From IMG/VR virus record IMGVR_UViG_3300036985_005157, positions 1 to 35,916 of that record: DNA of 35,916 nucleotides. One strand, written 5' to 3'. The DNA is from a virus. Position numbers and translations under genes: made by a program. The notes under the pieces were generated by a model. The model was not told the DNA's origin. It saw only the letters and a list, made by a program, of their open reading frames with translations, and did no database searches. Shown here one piece after another: positions 4,355-12,000 of the stretch (within the stretch, counting starts at the first letter, position 1; each line of letters begins with the position of its first letter).

Positions 4355-6525
4355 TCTCTCTTGATGATTATCTGCAGCCTTTGCGCGAAATCGGTGTCTC
4401 CATATTCCCAGTCCATAGCGTTACAGAACATGGTTTCTGTACCTGTGGTGATCCAGAATGCATCCCAATGGGTAAACACCCTGCCTGTAAAAATGGCGTC
4501 TCTGATGCGTCCCCTGATTACAAAATACCCTCATCTAAAAATTATGGAATACAATGTGGGGTAAAACTAGCAGTATTAGATGTTGATCCAAGAAATGGTG
4601 GGAATGAATCGCTTGAGCGGCTTATTCGAATACATGGAGAACTACCATTAACGTGGGGAGTTGATACGGGTGGTGGCGGTTATCACTATTATTTTAAGGG
4701 AATAGAAGGGATTAAATCTAAACTACTAGCGCCTGGTTTAGACTTTCAAGGGACTGGGAAGTATGTTGTAGGCCCTGGCTCTAAACATAAATCAGGTAAA
4801 TTATACGAGTGGTCTGAAATAAATAACCCCTCAATGGGCTCATTAGCATCTCTGCCACAATGGATAATTGATGCGTGTTCTATTGCATCTGAAGTAGTTA
4901 TTTTAGACTCTATTGATAAGATCTCTAAAGAAGAATTTGAAACAATAATTAAAAATCTGCAATTAATATCTCCAGACTGTAACTACGAGAAGTGGCTTGG
5001 AATAGGGATGGGACTTCACTCTACTGGTTGGGGCAAACTCGCATTTGACGCTTGGGATGTCTGGAGTGCTAAATCTGCTAAATATCCGGGCACTGCAATG
5101 TTAACCAGGAAATGGTTGGGGTTTAAATTCAGGGCAAAAGATCCATCCGGCCGTGGTGCTTACTCGTATAAAATAATAGAAAAATTAGCTATCGATGCAA
5201 TGGATTTGTCTATTGTTAACCTTCTTGTCGTTAACAATGAAAAAAAAGAAATGCCTGTAAATAATCCAGACAGGCTCGAACCAACAGGATTAATATTATC
5301 GTTAGCAGAGTGGATTTATGATAATGCGCCGAGACAATACTGGGAGTGGGCAGTTGCCTCAGCTTTTGCCATCGTTAGTGGTGTTGCTCAAGGAGTTTAT
5401 CTTACGCCTATCGATACTCCTGTAACACTAAATCAGATTGTTTTAGGGAAATCCGCACAAGGAAAAGATCACTATTTGTCAGCAATTGAAACCGTATTAC
5501 GTTCTGTTGATAGTAGATTAATGATGAATGAGCCAGCGTCTAGCAACGGGTTACGAGAAACATTATACTGTTTTAATTCAAAAGTTTGGTGCATTGATGA
5601 AGTGCAGGATGTTTTTGCAAAACTCGTTGGAAGCAATAACGTCCATATACAAGGGATATTAAAAGATATTAAAGAGATATTCGGAGCCAAGAGAACACTC
5701 CTAGGTAGGGCGTCAAAGGGCATGATTCCAGTAGATATAGAGCTACCAACTATGGGACTTTTTGGGTTTGGAACTCCCGCGGGCATGGTAAAGCTCATGG
5801 AGGATACAAATATTAGTGGTGGATTAATAAGCAGACTTATACAGTGGCCACTAGTTAAGTCTGTTGATATACGCTACTTAAACAAAAAACCATGCCCTGA
5901 ATATATCATCGAGGCACTTCGCTTAATATTTAAGCAAGGTCTTACTCTGAATGAAACTATGGATGAATATCGTGCGCGACGTGCTGCAATATCATCGGAT
6001 AAAAAGCAAGTGCCTGACCATGTGACAGCAGTTTGCAGAAATAAAAAAGTAAAATTTTCTGATGATGCTAAAAAATTGTTTATGCAATTCGCAAAAGAGA
6101 AAAATGACTACTTCGTAGCACACGATGATGAGGATGATGCTTCTATAGTAGACCGAGCACCGAACATTGCGATGCGGTTTGCCGCCTTGGCTGCAATTGG
6201 GAATGGCACGGAGTCAATATCAATGGCCGATATAAAACTGGGTATAGAAATAACTGAATTAACCGTCGGTAGAGCAAAACAAGCCGTTATCGATTCTCAT
6301 GATACAAAAGTAGCTATAGGAATACTAGCGCGGCTTAGCAAGCCTGGAATCCATTCTAGGATAGTCCTTGGCAATAGTATGCGAGTGAATTTCAAAATTT
6401 TTGATGATGAAGTCCGAAACTTGGTAAGCCAAGGCCGCGTGCAGCTCACTTGGAAGGATGAACCCCTTCATGATCTCTCCAAAATCCCAAAATCTGCTGT
6501 CCTAAAATTAGCCGAATTTGCATAA
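4351..6525 (+). CDS. Primase-polymerase/helicase replication protein
   Basis: A 724-aa multidomain replication protein. The N-terminal prim-pol domain has the acidic pair of its active site in LDVDP (76-80), GGGYHYYF (108-115) and DFQGTGKYVVGPGS (131-144). A short cysteine-rich insert (CTCGDPEC, 30-37) precedes it. Residues about 190-275 look like the PriCT-2 primase C-terminal domain. The second half is a P-loop NTPase of the DUF3987 helicase kind, with GKSAQGKD near 366-374 and a Walker B WCIDEVQD near 413-420, followed by GLISRLIQWPL. The probable role is priming and unwinding at the phage origin, which lies just downstream (6526-6945). It is translationally coupled to the HTH gene. No separate replicative polymerase was recognised, so the host polymerase is probably used. 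Confidence 0.85.
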   Translation: MISLDDYLQPLREIGVSIFPVHSVTEHGFCTCGDPECIPMGKHPACKNGVSDASPDYKIPSSKNYGIQCGVKLAVLDVDPRNGGNESLERLIRIHGELPLTWGVDTGGGGYHYYFKGIEGIKSKLLAPGLDFQGTGKYVVGPGSKHKSGKLYEWSEINNPSMGSLASLPQWIIDACSIASEVVILDSIDKISKEEFETIIKNLQLISPDCNYEKWLGIGMGLHSTGWGKLAFDAWDVWSAKSAKYPGTAMLTRKWLGFKFRAKDPSGRGAYSYKIIEKLAIDAMDLSIVNLLVVNNEKKEMPVNNPDRLEPTGLILSLAEWIYDNAPRQYWEWAVASAFAIVSGVAQGVYLTPIDTPVTLNQIVLGKSAQGKDHYLSAIETVLRSVDSRLMMNEPASSNGLRETLYCFNSKVWCIDEVQDVFAKLVGSNNVHIQGILKDIKEIFGAKRTLLGRASKGMIPVDIELPTMGLFGFGTPAGMVKLMEDTNISGGLISRLIQWPLVKSVDIRYLNKKPCPEYIIEALRLIFKQGLTLNETMDEYRARRAAISSDKKQVPDHVTAVCRNKKVKFSDDAKKLFMQFAKEKNDYFVAHDDEDDASIVDRAPNIAMRFAALAAIGNGTESISMADIKLGIEITELTVGRAKQAVIDSHDTKVAIGILARLSKPGIHSRIVLGNSMRVNFKIFDDEVRNLVSQGRVQLTWKDEPLHDLSKIPKSAVLKLAEFA

Positions 6526-6945
6526 AACCATCCCACCGTTAGCGTCTGCAAAACTCTGTTAGCAAGTGCTAACGACGTAAGCTTTTAATTTAACTAACAT
6601 AATAGAAAAAAACGAGACCGTTAGCGCGTTAGCGTACCCCTCTAGCACACGGGGGAGGGGAGGGAGAGAAAAAAGGAGAGACCCGCTCTCTGAGTTGGGT
6701 TCTGCTAATTTGCTAATTATTAGTATATTATATATAAAATATTATATTATATATATATATACGTAAGAGAACTCTCAAAATACAAACGTTAGCAAAACGT
6801 TAGCAAAACCGTCAGCATTGCTAATTTTTGCAAAAATGCCAAATTATTTTCTTGTTTGTAATCAAAAGCACTAAAGTTTTCATTGCACCTGTCGATACGT
6901 CTTGTAAGGAACAAATGGGAGCTAACAGTCACCAAGGAGGACGGT
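6526..6945. repeat. Non-coding block with GTTAGC/GCTAAC iterons: candidate replication origin
   Basis: No credible gene lies in these 420 bp. GTTAGC occurs at 6538, 6558, 6620, 6628, 6788 and 6799 (plus strand), the inverted GCTAAC at 6568 and 6921, and related GCTAAT or GTCAGC at 6704, 6712, 6811 and 6820. Two copies (6788, 6799) are 11 bp apart, one helical turn. The repeats flank an AT-only tract at 6715-6761 and a purine-rich G-run tract at 6651-6680. Iterons plus an easily melted tract directly after the primase-helicase gene is the usual design of a phage or plasmid origin. Binding of the replication protein is inferred. Confidence 0.6.
6715..6761. other. AT-only tract (candidate DNA unwinding element)
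   Basis: About 45 consecutive bases with almost no G or C, including alternating TA steps, lying between two groups of iterons. Such tracts melt easily and are a standard part of origins. Confidence 0.55.
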
Positions 6946-7371
6946 ATGTGGAAAAAGTTTTTAGTCATGTCTATATCAATGGTAGTAGTTGGATGCGGAT
7001 CTGTTGAAGACGCTATTTCTAATCAAAAAACTACCGCGGCATCAGACAAACCAGCCGAGTGCAGTGGTAATGGTAGGACTGATATACCAACACAGCCTGC
7101 TCTCGCTGATAACTGGAAAATTCTTAGCAATACATGGCCAACTTCAGTATGGGCAGACATGAGAGATAAGTGCATTCAAAGCTTTGTTGATTTTGAGATC
7201 AAATGCGCGGTGTCGTTTCCTGAGGTCATTAAAACCGATTCTTGTGGATGCTGGGCTATGGGTATGACTAGCTATACAGTCTATCCTGAAAATACCACTG
7301 TCGCAGTTAGTGAAGCATGGGCATATTGGTGCGGATACTCGGCAGCAAAAAAATTTAGAGGTGCAAAATGA
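6946..7371 (+). CDS. Small secreted lipoprotein
   Basis: ATG at 6946 is preceded by GGAGG with five-base spacing, better than the upstream in-frame starts. The 141-aa product has a lipoprotein signal: a basic start (MWKKFL), a hydrophobic core and lipobox VVGC, so Cys17 would be lipidated. The mature part is Cys- and Trp-rich (SVWADMRDKC, DSCGCWAM, WAYWCGY), suggesting disulphides in the periplasm. It is next to the candidate origin among non-structural genes, a position typical of early genes. Known parallels for phage-encoded lipoproteins include superinfection exclusion and receptor blocking (for example T5 Llp); sequence relation to those is not evident, so the function is inferred only. 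Confidence 0.75.
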   Translation: MWKKFLVMSISMVVVGCGSVEDAISNQKTTAASDKPAECSGNGRTDIPTQPALADNWKILSNTWPTSVWADMRDKCIQSFVDFEIKCAVSFPEVIKTDSCGCWAMGMTSYTVYPENTTVAVSEAWAYWCGYSAAKKFRGAK

Positions 7372-7571
7372 AAATTCAATTAGAAATGAAATCCCAATAT
7401 GGTCAACAACGCTATTATGCTATTGATGTTAGTCAGTCTATTCCATTAGCGTATCTAACGGGAACTAAAACGTTAACAAAAGCTCATCTTGATGCACTTA
7501 CTGCGCTCGGATTTGAATTAGTTGTGGTAAAAGTAGAAGGTAGAACCATAACCGGATATACCCTCGACTAA
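7368..7571 (+). CDS. Small phage protein of unknown function, 67 aa
   Basis: GAGGTG precedes ATG by four bases, and ATG overlaps the lipoprotein stop (ATGA), so the two are coupled. The product begins MKIQLEMKSQYGQQRYYAID and has a helix TKTLTKAHLDALTALGFE. It resembles small phage proteins seen near replication or nuclease genes, none with a known function. Its end overlaps the end of the minus-strand nuclease gene by 4 nt, so the two transcripts converge here. Confidence 0.7.
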   Translation: MKIQLEMKSQYGQQRYYAIDVSQSIPLAYLTGTKTLTKAHLDALTALGFELVVVKVEGRTITGYTLD

Positions 7572-8047
7572 ATTACCGCCACGTCATCACACCATGCCGT
7601 AATCTCGCCACGCTCTATCCACGCCTGCAACTTCCCAACATTCACTACTATCGCCACTCGTGCTCCTAGCCTCGTTAAATCACTCAATACTGCGTACTGA
7701 TCTGAACTCACAGTTCCACCTGGTGCTTTGCATTCAATTGCTAACATTCGACCCTCATGACACCCCAGGATATCTGGGAGGCCACGCATTTCCCCTTGCA
7801 CCATCACACTCGCGCCATGCGTGTGCACTATCTTTCCCGCGTTATCGATCCTACGATGCCAAATATCTAACACATTCAATAATTGCTTAGTCGCTTTTAA
7901 AATATCAGCCTCTTTTAATCCAGTCCTTAACCTATAAATAGAAGGCAGTTGCTTAGAATTACCCTGCAGTAATTTGCTTTTATTTATTCTCTTATAAATG
8001 TTTAACTGCTCACTTAATGTACTACACTCAATGATTTTTAATGCCAT
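7568..8047 (-). CDS. VRR-NUC domain nuclease (PD-(D/E)xK fold)
   Basis: The start at 8047 is chosen because GAGG lies seven bases before ATG; a longer TTG version to 8101 lacks a Shine-Dalgarno. In this 159-aa protein Pro91-Asp92, Glu105-x-Lys107 and Gln118 give the VRR-NUC nuclease pattern, with a preceding helix (ADILKATKQLLNVLDIWHRR) and GLPD. The N-terminal 45 residues are basic and not part of the core. Family knowledge: VRR-NUC proteins cut branched or flapped DNA, and phage versions are proposed junction resolvases. It is the only minus-strand gene between 4118 and 34365 and has its own promoter (8076-8105). The likely role is resolving replication or recombination intermediates before packaging. 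Confidence 0.8.
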   Translation of the reverse strand: MALKIIECSTLSEQLNIYKRINKSKLLQGNSKQLPSIYRLRTGLKEADILKATKQLLNVLDIWHRRIDNAGKIVHTHGASVMVQGEMRGLPDILGCHEGRMLAIECKAPGGTVSSDQYAVLSDLTRLGARVAIVVNVGKLQAWIERGEITAWCDDVAVI

Positions 8048-8075
8048 TACTTGACCTCGATTAGCTGTTTGTGTA

Positions 8076-8105
8076 ATTATACTCTTATCAGCACGAGGCA
8101 ATCAA
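8076..8105 (-). promoter_or_regulatory. Promoter of the VRR-NUC gene
   Basis: On the minus strand, -35 TTGATT (8100-8105), an 18-bp spacer and a perfect -10 TATAAT (8076-8081), about 30 bp before the start of the nuclease gene. The -35 region overlaps the start codon of the rightward acetyltransferase-like gene, so transcription here could interfere with it. Confidence 0.6.
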
Positions 8106-8476
8106 TGCAATTACCAGTCCATTTAATAGATTACAGCTATATATCCCACTATGGGCTTATACTGTCATCCCTTAAATCAGCTCAATTGTATTCTACTCCT
8201 GCCGATGTTGTACTAGATAATATGCTCGCTATTTGTGACTGTAAACTCCTAGTCGCTGATGATGACGAAACCATTATCTATGGCGTTGTATGCTATTCTA
8301 GTACAATACTACTATGGATTTATATTAAAGAAGCATTTCGTGGGCATGGCCTCTCTAATTATTTACTTCCCGATGAGGCTAAAATTTACTGGCTTAAAGG
8401 AACTAATAAAACATGGCACAAATGGACAAAGCACAAGAAATTAGTCGCAAATCCGCTCTCGATCCTGATGAAATAG
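8105..8476 (+). CDS. GNAT-like N-acetyltransferase domain protein
   Basis: I start at ATG 8105 because GAGG lies six bases before it. The 123-aa product has the GNAT core order: a strand with an acidic turn (KLLVADDDETIIYGVV), a strand LLWIYIKEAFRGHG in which RGHGLS matches the acetyl-CoA pyrophosphate-binding loop (motif A), and a following helix. Family members transfer acetyl groups to amines; the phage substrate is unknown, and modification of a host protein is a possibility. The domain is short and degenerate. It overlaps the next gene by 64 nt and lies just before the packaging genes. Confidence 0.65.
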   Translation: MQLPVHLIDYSYISHYGLILSSLKSAQLYSTPADVVLDNMLAICDCKLLVADDDETIIYGVVCYSSTILLWIYIKEAFRGHGLSNYLLPDEAKIYWLKGTNKTWHKWTKHKKLVANPLSILMK

Positions 8477-8652
8477 ATTGCATCAGGATTGAGACATACG
8501 CTCCAGTTGCCCTCGATGGTAACGTTAGACAATCTTTCAACATGAAGGACATCTCTGTAAGATATAATAAGAAGCACCAATACTGTACAGTGGTTGGCGT
8601 AAAACAAACTGTACTCATTCCCGTGAGTAACATAGCATTTATGCAGATTTGA
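8413..8652 (+). CDS. Small phage protein before terminase, 79 aa
   Basis: A beta-rich product (CIRIETYAPVALDGNVRQSF, QYCTVVGVKQTVLIPVSNI) without a recognised motif. Its start overlaps the end of the acetyltransferase-like gene, and the closest purine-rich site (AAGGA at 8396-8400) is 12 nt away, so the start (or the second ATG at 8422) is uncertain. It ends one base before the terminase small-subunit gene. Its position suggests a packaging or head-associated accessory role, but nothing in the sequence shows it. Confidence 0.6.
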   Translation: MAQMDKAQEISRKSALDPDEIDCIRIETYAPVALDGNVRQSFNMKDISVRYNKKHQYCTVVGVKQTVLIPVSNIAFMQI

Positions 8653-8653
8653 C

Positions 8654-9133
8654 GTGGGTTTATTGCCAGAAGGCTACGTCTTTGGTAGGCCAACTAAATA
8701 CAAAAAAGAATATTGCAAGCAGCTAATAGAGCACATGAGTCAAGGTTATTCCTTTAAATCATTTGCTGCACGTGTACCGTGTAATGAAGATACTGTTGCA
8801 GAATGGGCAAAAGTACATCAGGACTTTTCCGATGCTAAAACCGTAGGCAAGGCTCTAGAACGGTTCCTTTGGGAGAAAATACATCTCAAATGTTCTATGA
8901 CTGGCGAAGGAAACATGACTGGTATTATCTGGGCACAAAAAAACAAATGGCCTGATGAATTTAAAGAAAAGAATGAAACTATTGTGAAACAAGAGCTAGC
9001 TGTGTCCGGTGACTTTAAATCAATTGTAGCAATGATGACACCTGAACAAATGTATCAATTATCTGTGGCATTAGAACAAAAAACACAAGTATTAGAGGCA
9101 ACACATGAAGTTCGAGACAGTAAAGATAAATGA
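8654..9133 (+). CDS. terS: Terminase small subunit
   Basis: A GTG-start ORF of 159 aa immediately after the preceding stop, without a clear Shine-Dalgarno, so it probably uses coupling. The N-terminal half is the HTH of phage small terminases: GRPTKYKKEYCKQLIEHM, then SFKSFAARVPCNEDTVAEW, which recognises DNA. A helical oligomerisation part follows (ALERFLWEKIHLKC, GIIWAQKNKWPDEFKEK) and a polar C-terminal tail. It binds the packaging site and activates the large subunit. It overlaps the ParB-like gene by 29 nt. Confidence 0.75.
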   Translation: MGLLPEGYVFGRPTKYKKEYCKQLIEHMSQGYSFKSFAARVPCNEDTVAEWAKVHQDFSDAKTVGKALERFLWEKIHLKCSMTGEGNMTGIIWAQKNKWPDEFKEKNETIVKQELAVSGDFKSIVAMMTPEQMYQLSVALEQKTQVLEATHEVRDSKDK

Positions 9134-9626
9134 CCTTACACCATATGTGAACAACGCTCGCAAACACAGTGATAAGCAGATTAAGCAGATCCAAAAGTCT
9201 ATTAAAGAATTTGGCTTTCTTAACCCTGTTATCATCGATGCTACAAATGGCATAATAGCGGGGCATGGTAGAGTTGCTGCTGCTATCAAACTCAAGATTA
9301 AAGAAGTGCCCTGTATCCGTGCCGAACACCTTACAGAAGTACAAAAGCAGGCGTACATCCTAGCGGATAACAAGCTGGCTCTAAATTCTGAATGGGATGA
9401 CACGATCTTGCAAAGCGAACTCCAGGCATTAAAAGAGCTGCAGTTTGATTTTGAGACTATCGGTTTCGATGAACTGCCAGGATTTACTCCCTCACTTCCC
9501 GATGAAAACAAAAGCAATGAGTCTCCAGAAGAAAAACTAGTGCTAATTGTTACGTTAGAGAGCCAAGAGGACAAGCAATTATTATTCGATGAGCTGAGAG
9601 ACCGCGGGTACAAGGTGAAGGTATGA
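9105..9626 (+). CDS. ParB-like (ParB/Srx) domain protein
   Basis: A 173-aa protein with the ParB/sulfiredoxin N-terminal fold: LTPYVNNARKHSDKQIKQIQ, FGFLNPVIID, then GIIAGHGRVAAA, where GHGR (53-56) is the conserved loop, followed by ADNKLAL. The C-terminal 50 residues are acidic and unlike ParB partition proteins. In many phages this domain is fused to a DNA methyltransferase; here the methyltransferase is the next gene with a 4-nt overlap, so the pair probably acts together. No partition parS or ParA is seen. GAGG six bases before ATG supports the start. Confidence 0.8.
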   Translation: MKFETVKINDLTPYVNNARKHSDKQIKQIQKSIKEFGFLNPVIIDATNGIIAGHGRVAAAIKLKIKEVPCIRAEHLTEVQKQAYILADNKLALNSEWDDTILQSELQALKELQFDFETIGFDELPGFTPSLPDENKSNESPEEKLVLIVTLESQEDKQLLFDELRDRGYKVKV

Positions 9627-10666
9627 GTGACTACGGCATTCCTTACATGGGTAGTAAAGCAGGTATAGCACCAAGTATTGCAATGAATTTTCCTTCGGCA
9701 GAGCACTTCTATGATTTGTTTGGCGGCGGATTTTCTATTAGTCATTACATGATTGAGAAGAAAGCAAATAAGTTTAAGTATTTTCATTACAATGAGATTA
9801 AAAAAGATGTAACAGAGTTAGTCAAAAAGGCTATCAATGGTGAGTTTAATTATGATAAGTTCAAACCAAAATGGGTCTCACGAGAGGACTTTTTTAGATT
9901 AAAAGACACTGATGCTTATATTAGATGCTTGTGGAGTTTTGGTAATAATCAGAAGAGCTATTTATTTGGTAAGGATATTGAAGACTATAAAAAATCAATG
10001 CATATGGCGATAGTATTCGGTGAAATTGATGATATTGCTTATTCTGTTTTAGAATTTAAAAAATGGCCGGAAAATGTAAAAACTATCACGCAAAGACGTT
10101 TTTATCTGAGACAAAAATTAGAGTGGTACAATCTGAATAAGAAAATACCAAAGATGTTATATCAATATTTATCTGAAAAACAGTTGAAAGAAATGGGAAT
10201 AAAAGACAACGTAAGACAGTTGCAGCAGTTGGAGCAGTTGGAGCGGTTGGAGCAGTTGGAGCGGTTGGAGCAGTTGGAGCGGTTGCAGCAGTTGCAGCAG
10301 TTGGAGCAGTTGCAGCAGTTGGAGCGGTTGCAGCAGTTGGAGCAGTTGCAGCAGTTGGAGCAGTTGCAGCAGTTGCAGCGACTTACTATTACCTGCGTAG
10401 ATTATCGCCAGGTTGAAATCCTACCTGATTCTGTTGTTTATTGTGATATTCCTTATGCTGGTACCTCTGATTACGGCACATTTTCACACAAAGAATTTTT
10501 CGACTGGGCAGCTACTCGCGCATTCCCTGTATATATTTCAGAGTACAATGTGCCTGATCCAAGATTTCAGCTTGTTTATTCTATTGATAAAAGGGTTTTA
10601 CTAACGACAACTGGGGATAAAAATAAGGTTAAATCTGAAAAACTATACTGGAATGGCGTCAAGTGA
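9623..10666 (+). CDS. DNA adenine methyltransferase (D12/Dam class) with repeat insertion
   Basis: A 347-aa enzyme. An N-terminal IPYMGSK motif, SAM-binding DLFGGG (31-36), an NEI turn and catalytic-loop motif DIPY (275-278, a variant of DPPY) identify a D12-class N6-adenine methyltransferase. Members commonly methylate GATC; the specificity here is not readable. Residues 200-253 are an inserted minisatellite-coded block of 18 LxQ/LxR triplets, between the recognition part and the catalytic loop. Its start overlaps the ParB-like stop (ATGA) and its stop overlaps the terminase large-subunit start (GTGA). Methylation would protect phage DNA or mark packaging sites. Confidence 0.9.
   Translation: MSDYGIPYMGSKAGIAPSIAMNFPSAEHFYDLFGGGFSISHYMIEKKANKFKYFHYNEIKKDVTELVKKAINGEFNYDKFKPKWVSREDFFRLKDTDAYIRCLWSFGNNQKSYLFGKDIEDYKKSMHMAIVFGEIDDIAYSVLEFKKWPENVKTITQRRFYLRQKLEWYNLNKKIPKMLYQYLSEKQLKEMGIKDNVRQLQQLEQLERLEQLERLEQLERLQQLQQLEQLQQLERLQQLEQLQQLEQLQQLQRLTITCVDYRQVEILPDSVVYCDIPYAGTSDYGTFSHKEFFDWAATRAFPVYISEYNVPDPRFQLVYSIDKRVLLTTTGDKNKVKSEKLYWNGVK
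10220..10381 (+). repeat. 9-nt minisatellite in the methyltransferase, 18 units
   Basis: TTG, then GAG or CAG, then CAG or CGG (CGA in the last unit) is repeated 18 times without interruption. The period is a multiple of three, so gain or loss of units by slippage keeps the reading frame. It codes for Leu-Glu/Gln-Gln/Arg triplets. Confidence 0.95.
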
Positions 10667-12000
10667 TTTCTGATCGCTTGTTCTCCCTCACAGCCTTTGG
10701 ACGATTATCTGCTACTCTATTCCAGCAGCAACAAGACTTCATACGCGATAAAGCCAAGATGAAGGTTGCCTGCTGTACGCGCCGTGCTGGCAAGTCACAC
10801 GTTGCAGCTATTAAATTACTGCAGGCTGCTTCGCGTGTACCTAACTCTACTGCTCTCTATTTATCTCTGACTCAGCGTAGCGCCAAAGGCATCATGTGGA
10901 GAAAATTAAAGCAGATAGTTACACAGTATAAGCTGCCTGTTGAGTTTAAAGAGTCTGAGTTAATAGCAGTACTACCGAATAACTCTAGAATAGTTTTGTA
11001 TGGAGCTGATAAAGAAAACCTTATGGATACGCTGCTTGGTGATGCATATTGCACAGTAGTTATCGATGAGGCTCAGTCTTTTGGCTCTCACCTCCAGGAT
11101 ATGATCGATGAAGTTTTAGAGCCAGCCACGTTGGATTACGCAGGCGATATATCGCTAATTGGTACACCAGGGCCTACTTGTAACGGTATTTTTTACGAGG
11201 CTGCCGTTGGCGCTGCAGAGTATTATTCTAGGCACAAATGGAGTCTGCTAGACAATTTCCACTTACATAATGCAGCAGGCTGGCTCTCTGATCTTAAAAC
11301 ACGCAGGGAGTGGAGCGATGATAATCCAACGTATCGTCGTCAGTATCTAGGGGAGTGGGTAGTCGATCTATCTGCTTTAGTGTACAAGTTTAATATTAAT
11401 AAAAATGTTTACCATGAGCTTCCCAATGTTGATTTTAACTATGTAATCGGCCTTGATTATGGGTGGAATGACGCCACGGCTTTTTGTGTGTTGGCTTATT
11501 CAGAAAAGCACCCGAATGCTTATGTGTTGGACTCATATGGCAGGTCAGAAATGACACCTTCGATGATAGCCACAGAGCTGAAAAAGCTAATGGTTAAATA
11601 TAACCCTGAGCGAATCATTGCGGATACAGGTGGTCTAGGTAGAAGTATCACTGAGGAAATGAGATTACGTTATGATTTACCAATTATTGCAGCAGAAAAG
11701 ACTGAAAAGATGACTGCAATTGATATGCTAAACTGTGACTTTATGGACAGAAGATTGTTTATTAACGCCAAATGCAAAGCATTACACTCACAACTAGAGG
11801 CGTTAACGTGGGATGATAAGCATAAAGAAGATCCAAGCCTACCAAATGATTTATGTGATAGTTTTTTATATTCAACAAGGTATTCTCGCCACTACTGGGG
11901 CAAGATACCGACAATTATTAACCCTCTTGAAACAATGGAACAGGAGATATTAGACTATGCAAGCGCTAAACCAAAATACTTTGACGATATTGGATATTAA
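10663..12000 (+). CDS. terL: Terminase large subunit
   Basis: A 445-aa ATPase/nuclease of the DNA-packaging motor. Walker A CTRRAGKS (38-45), Walker B VVIDEAQ (about 131-137), then the coupling motif region SLIGTPGP. The C-terminal RNase H-like nuclease shows GLDYGWND (about 262-269), IIADTGG (about 317-323) and DLCDSFLYS (near 397). GTG start overlapping the methyltransferase stop by 4 nt. It cuts concatemeric DNA and pumps it into the prohead docked on the portal. The family type (pac or cos) cannot be fixed without a tree; the circularly permuted contig favours headful packaging. Confidence 0.92.
   Translation: MISDRLFSLTAFGRLSATLFQQQQDFIRDKAKMKVACCTRRAGKSHVAAIKLLQAASRVPNSTALYLSLTQRSAKGIMWRKLKQIVTQYKLPVEFKESELIAVLPNNSRIVLYGADKENLMDTLLGDAYCTVVIDEAQSFGSHLQDMIDEVLEPATLDYAGDISLIGTPGPTCNGIFYEAAVGAAEYYSRHKWSLLDNFHLHNAAGWLSDLKTRREWSDDNPTYRRQYLGEWVVDLSALVYKFNINKNVYHELPNVDFNYVIGLDYGWNDATAFCVLAYSEKHPNAYVLDSYGRSEMTPSMIATELKKLMVKYNPERIIADTGGLGRSITEEMRLRYDLPIIAAEKTEKMTAIDMLNCDFMDRRLFINAKCKALHSQLEALTWDDKHKEDPSLPNDLCDSFLYSTRYSRHYWGKIPTIINPLETMEQEILDYASAKPKYFDDIGY

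Noticed and set aside
8048-8101. Longer VRR-NUC protein from a TTG codon
   Set aside because: There is no Shine-Dalgarno at the TTG, and the promoter -10 lies within this stretch; ATG at 8047 has GAGG at good spacing.
9092-9787. Minus-strand open frame of 231 codons
   Set aside because: It overlaps the well-supported ParB-like and methyltransferase genes, and its Ser/Cys-rich composition is typical of an antisense frame.
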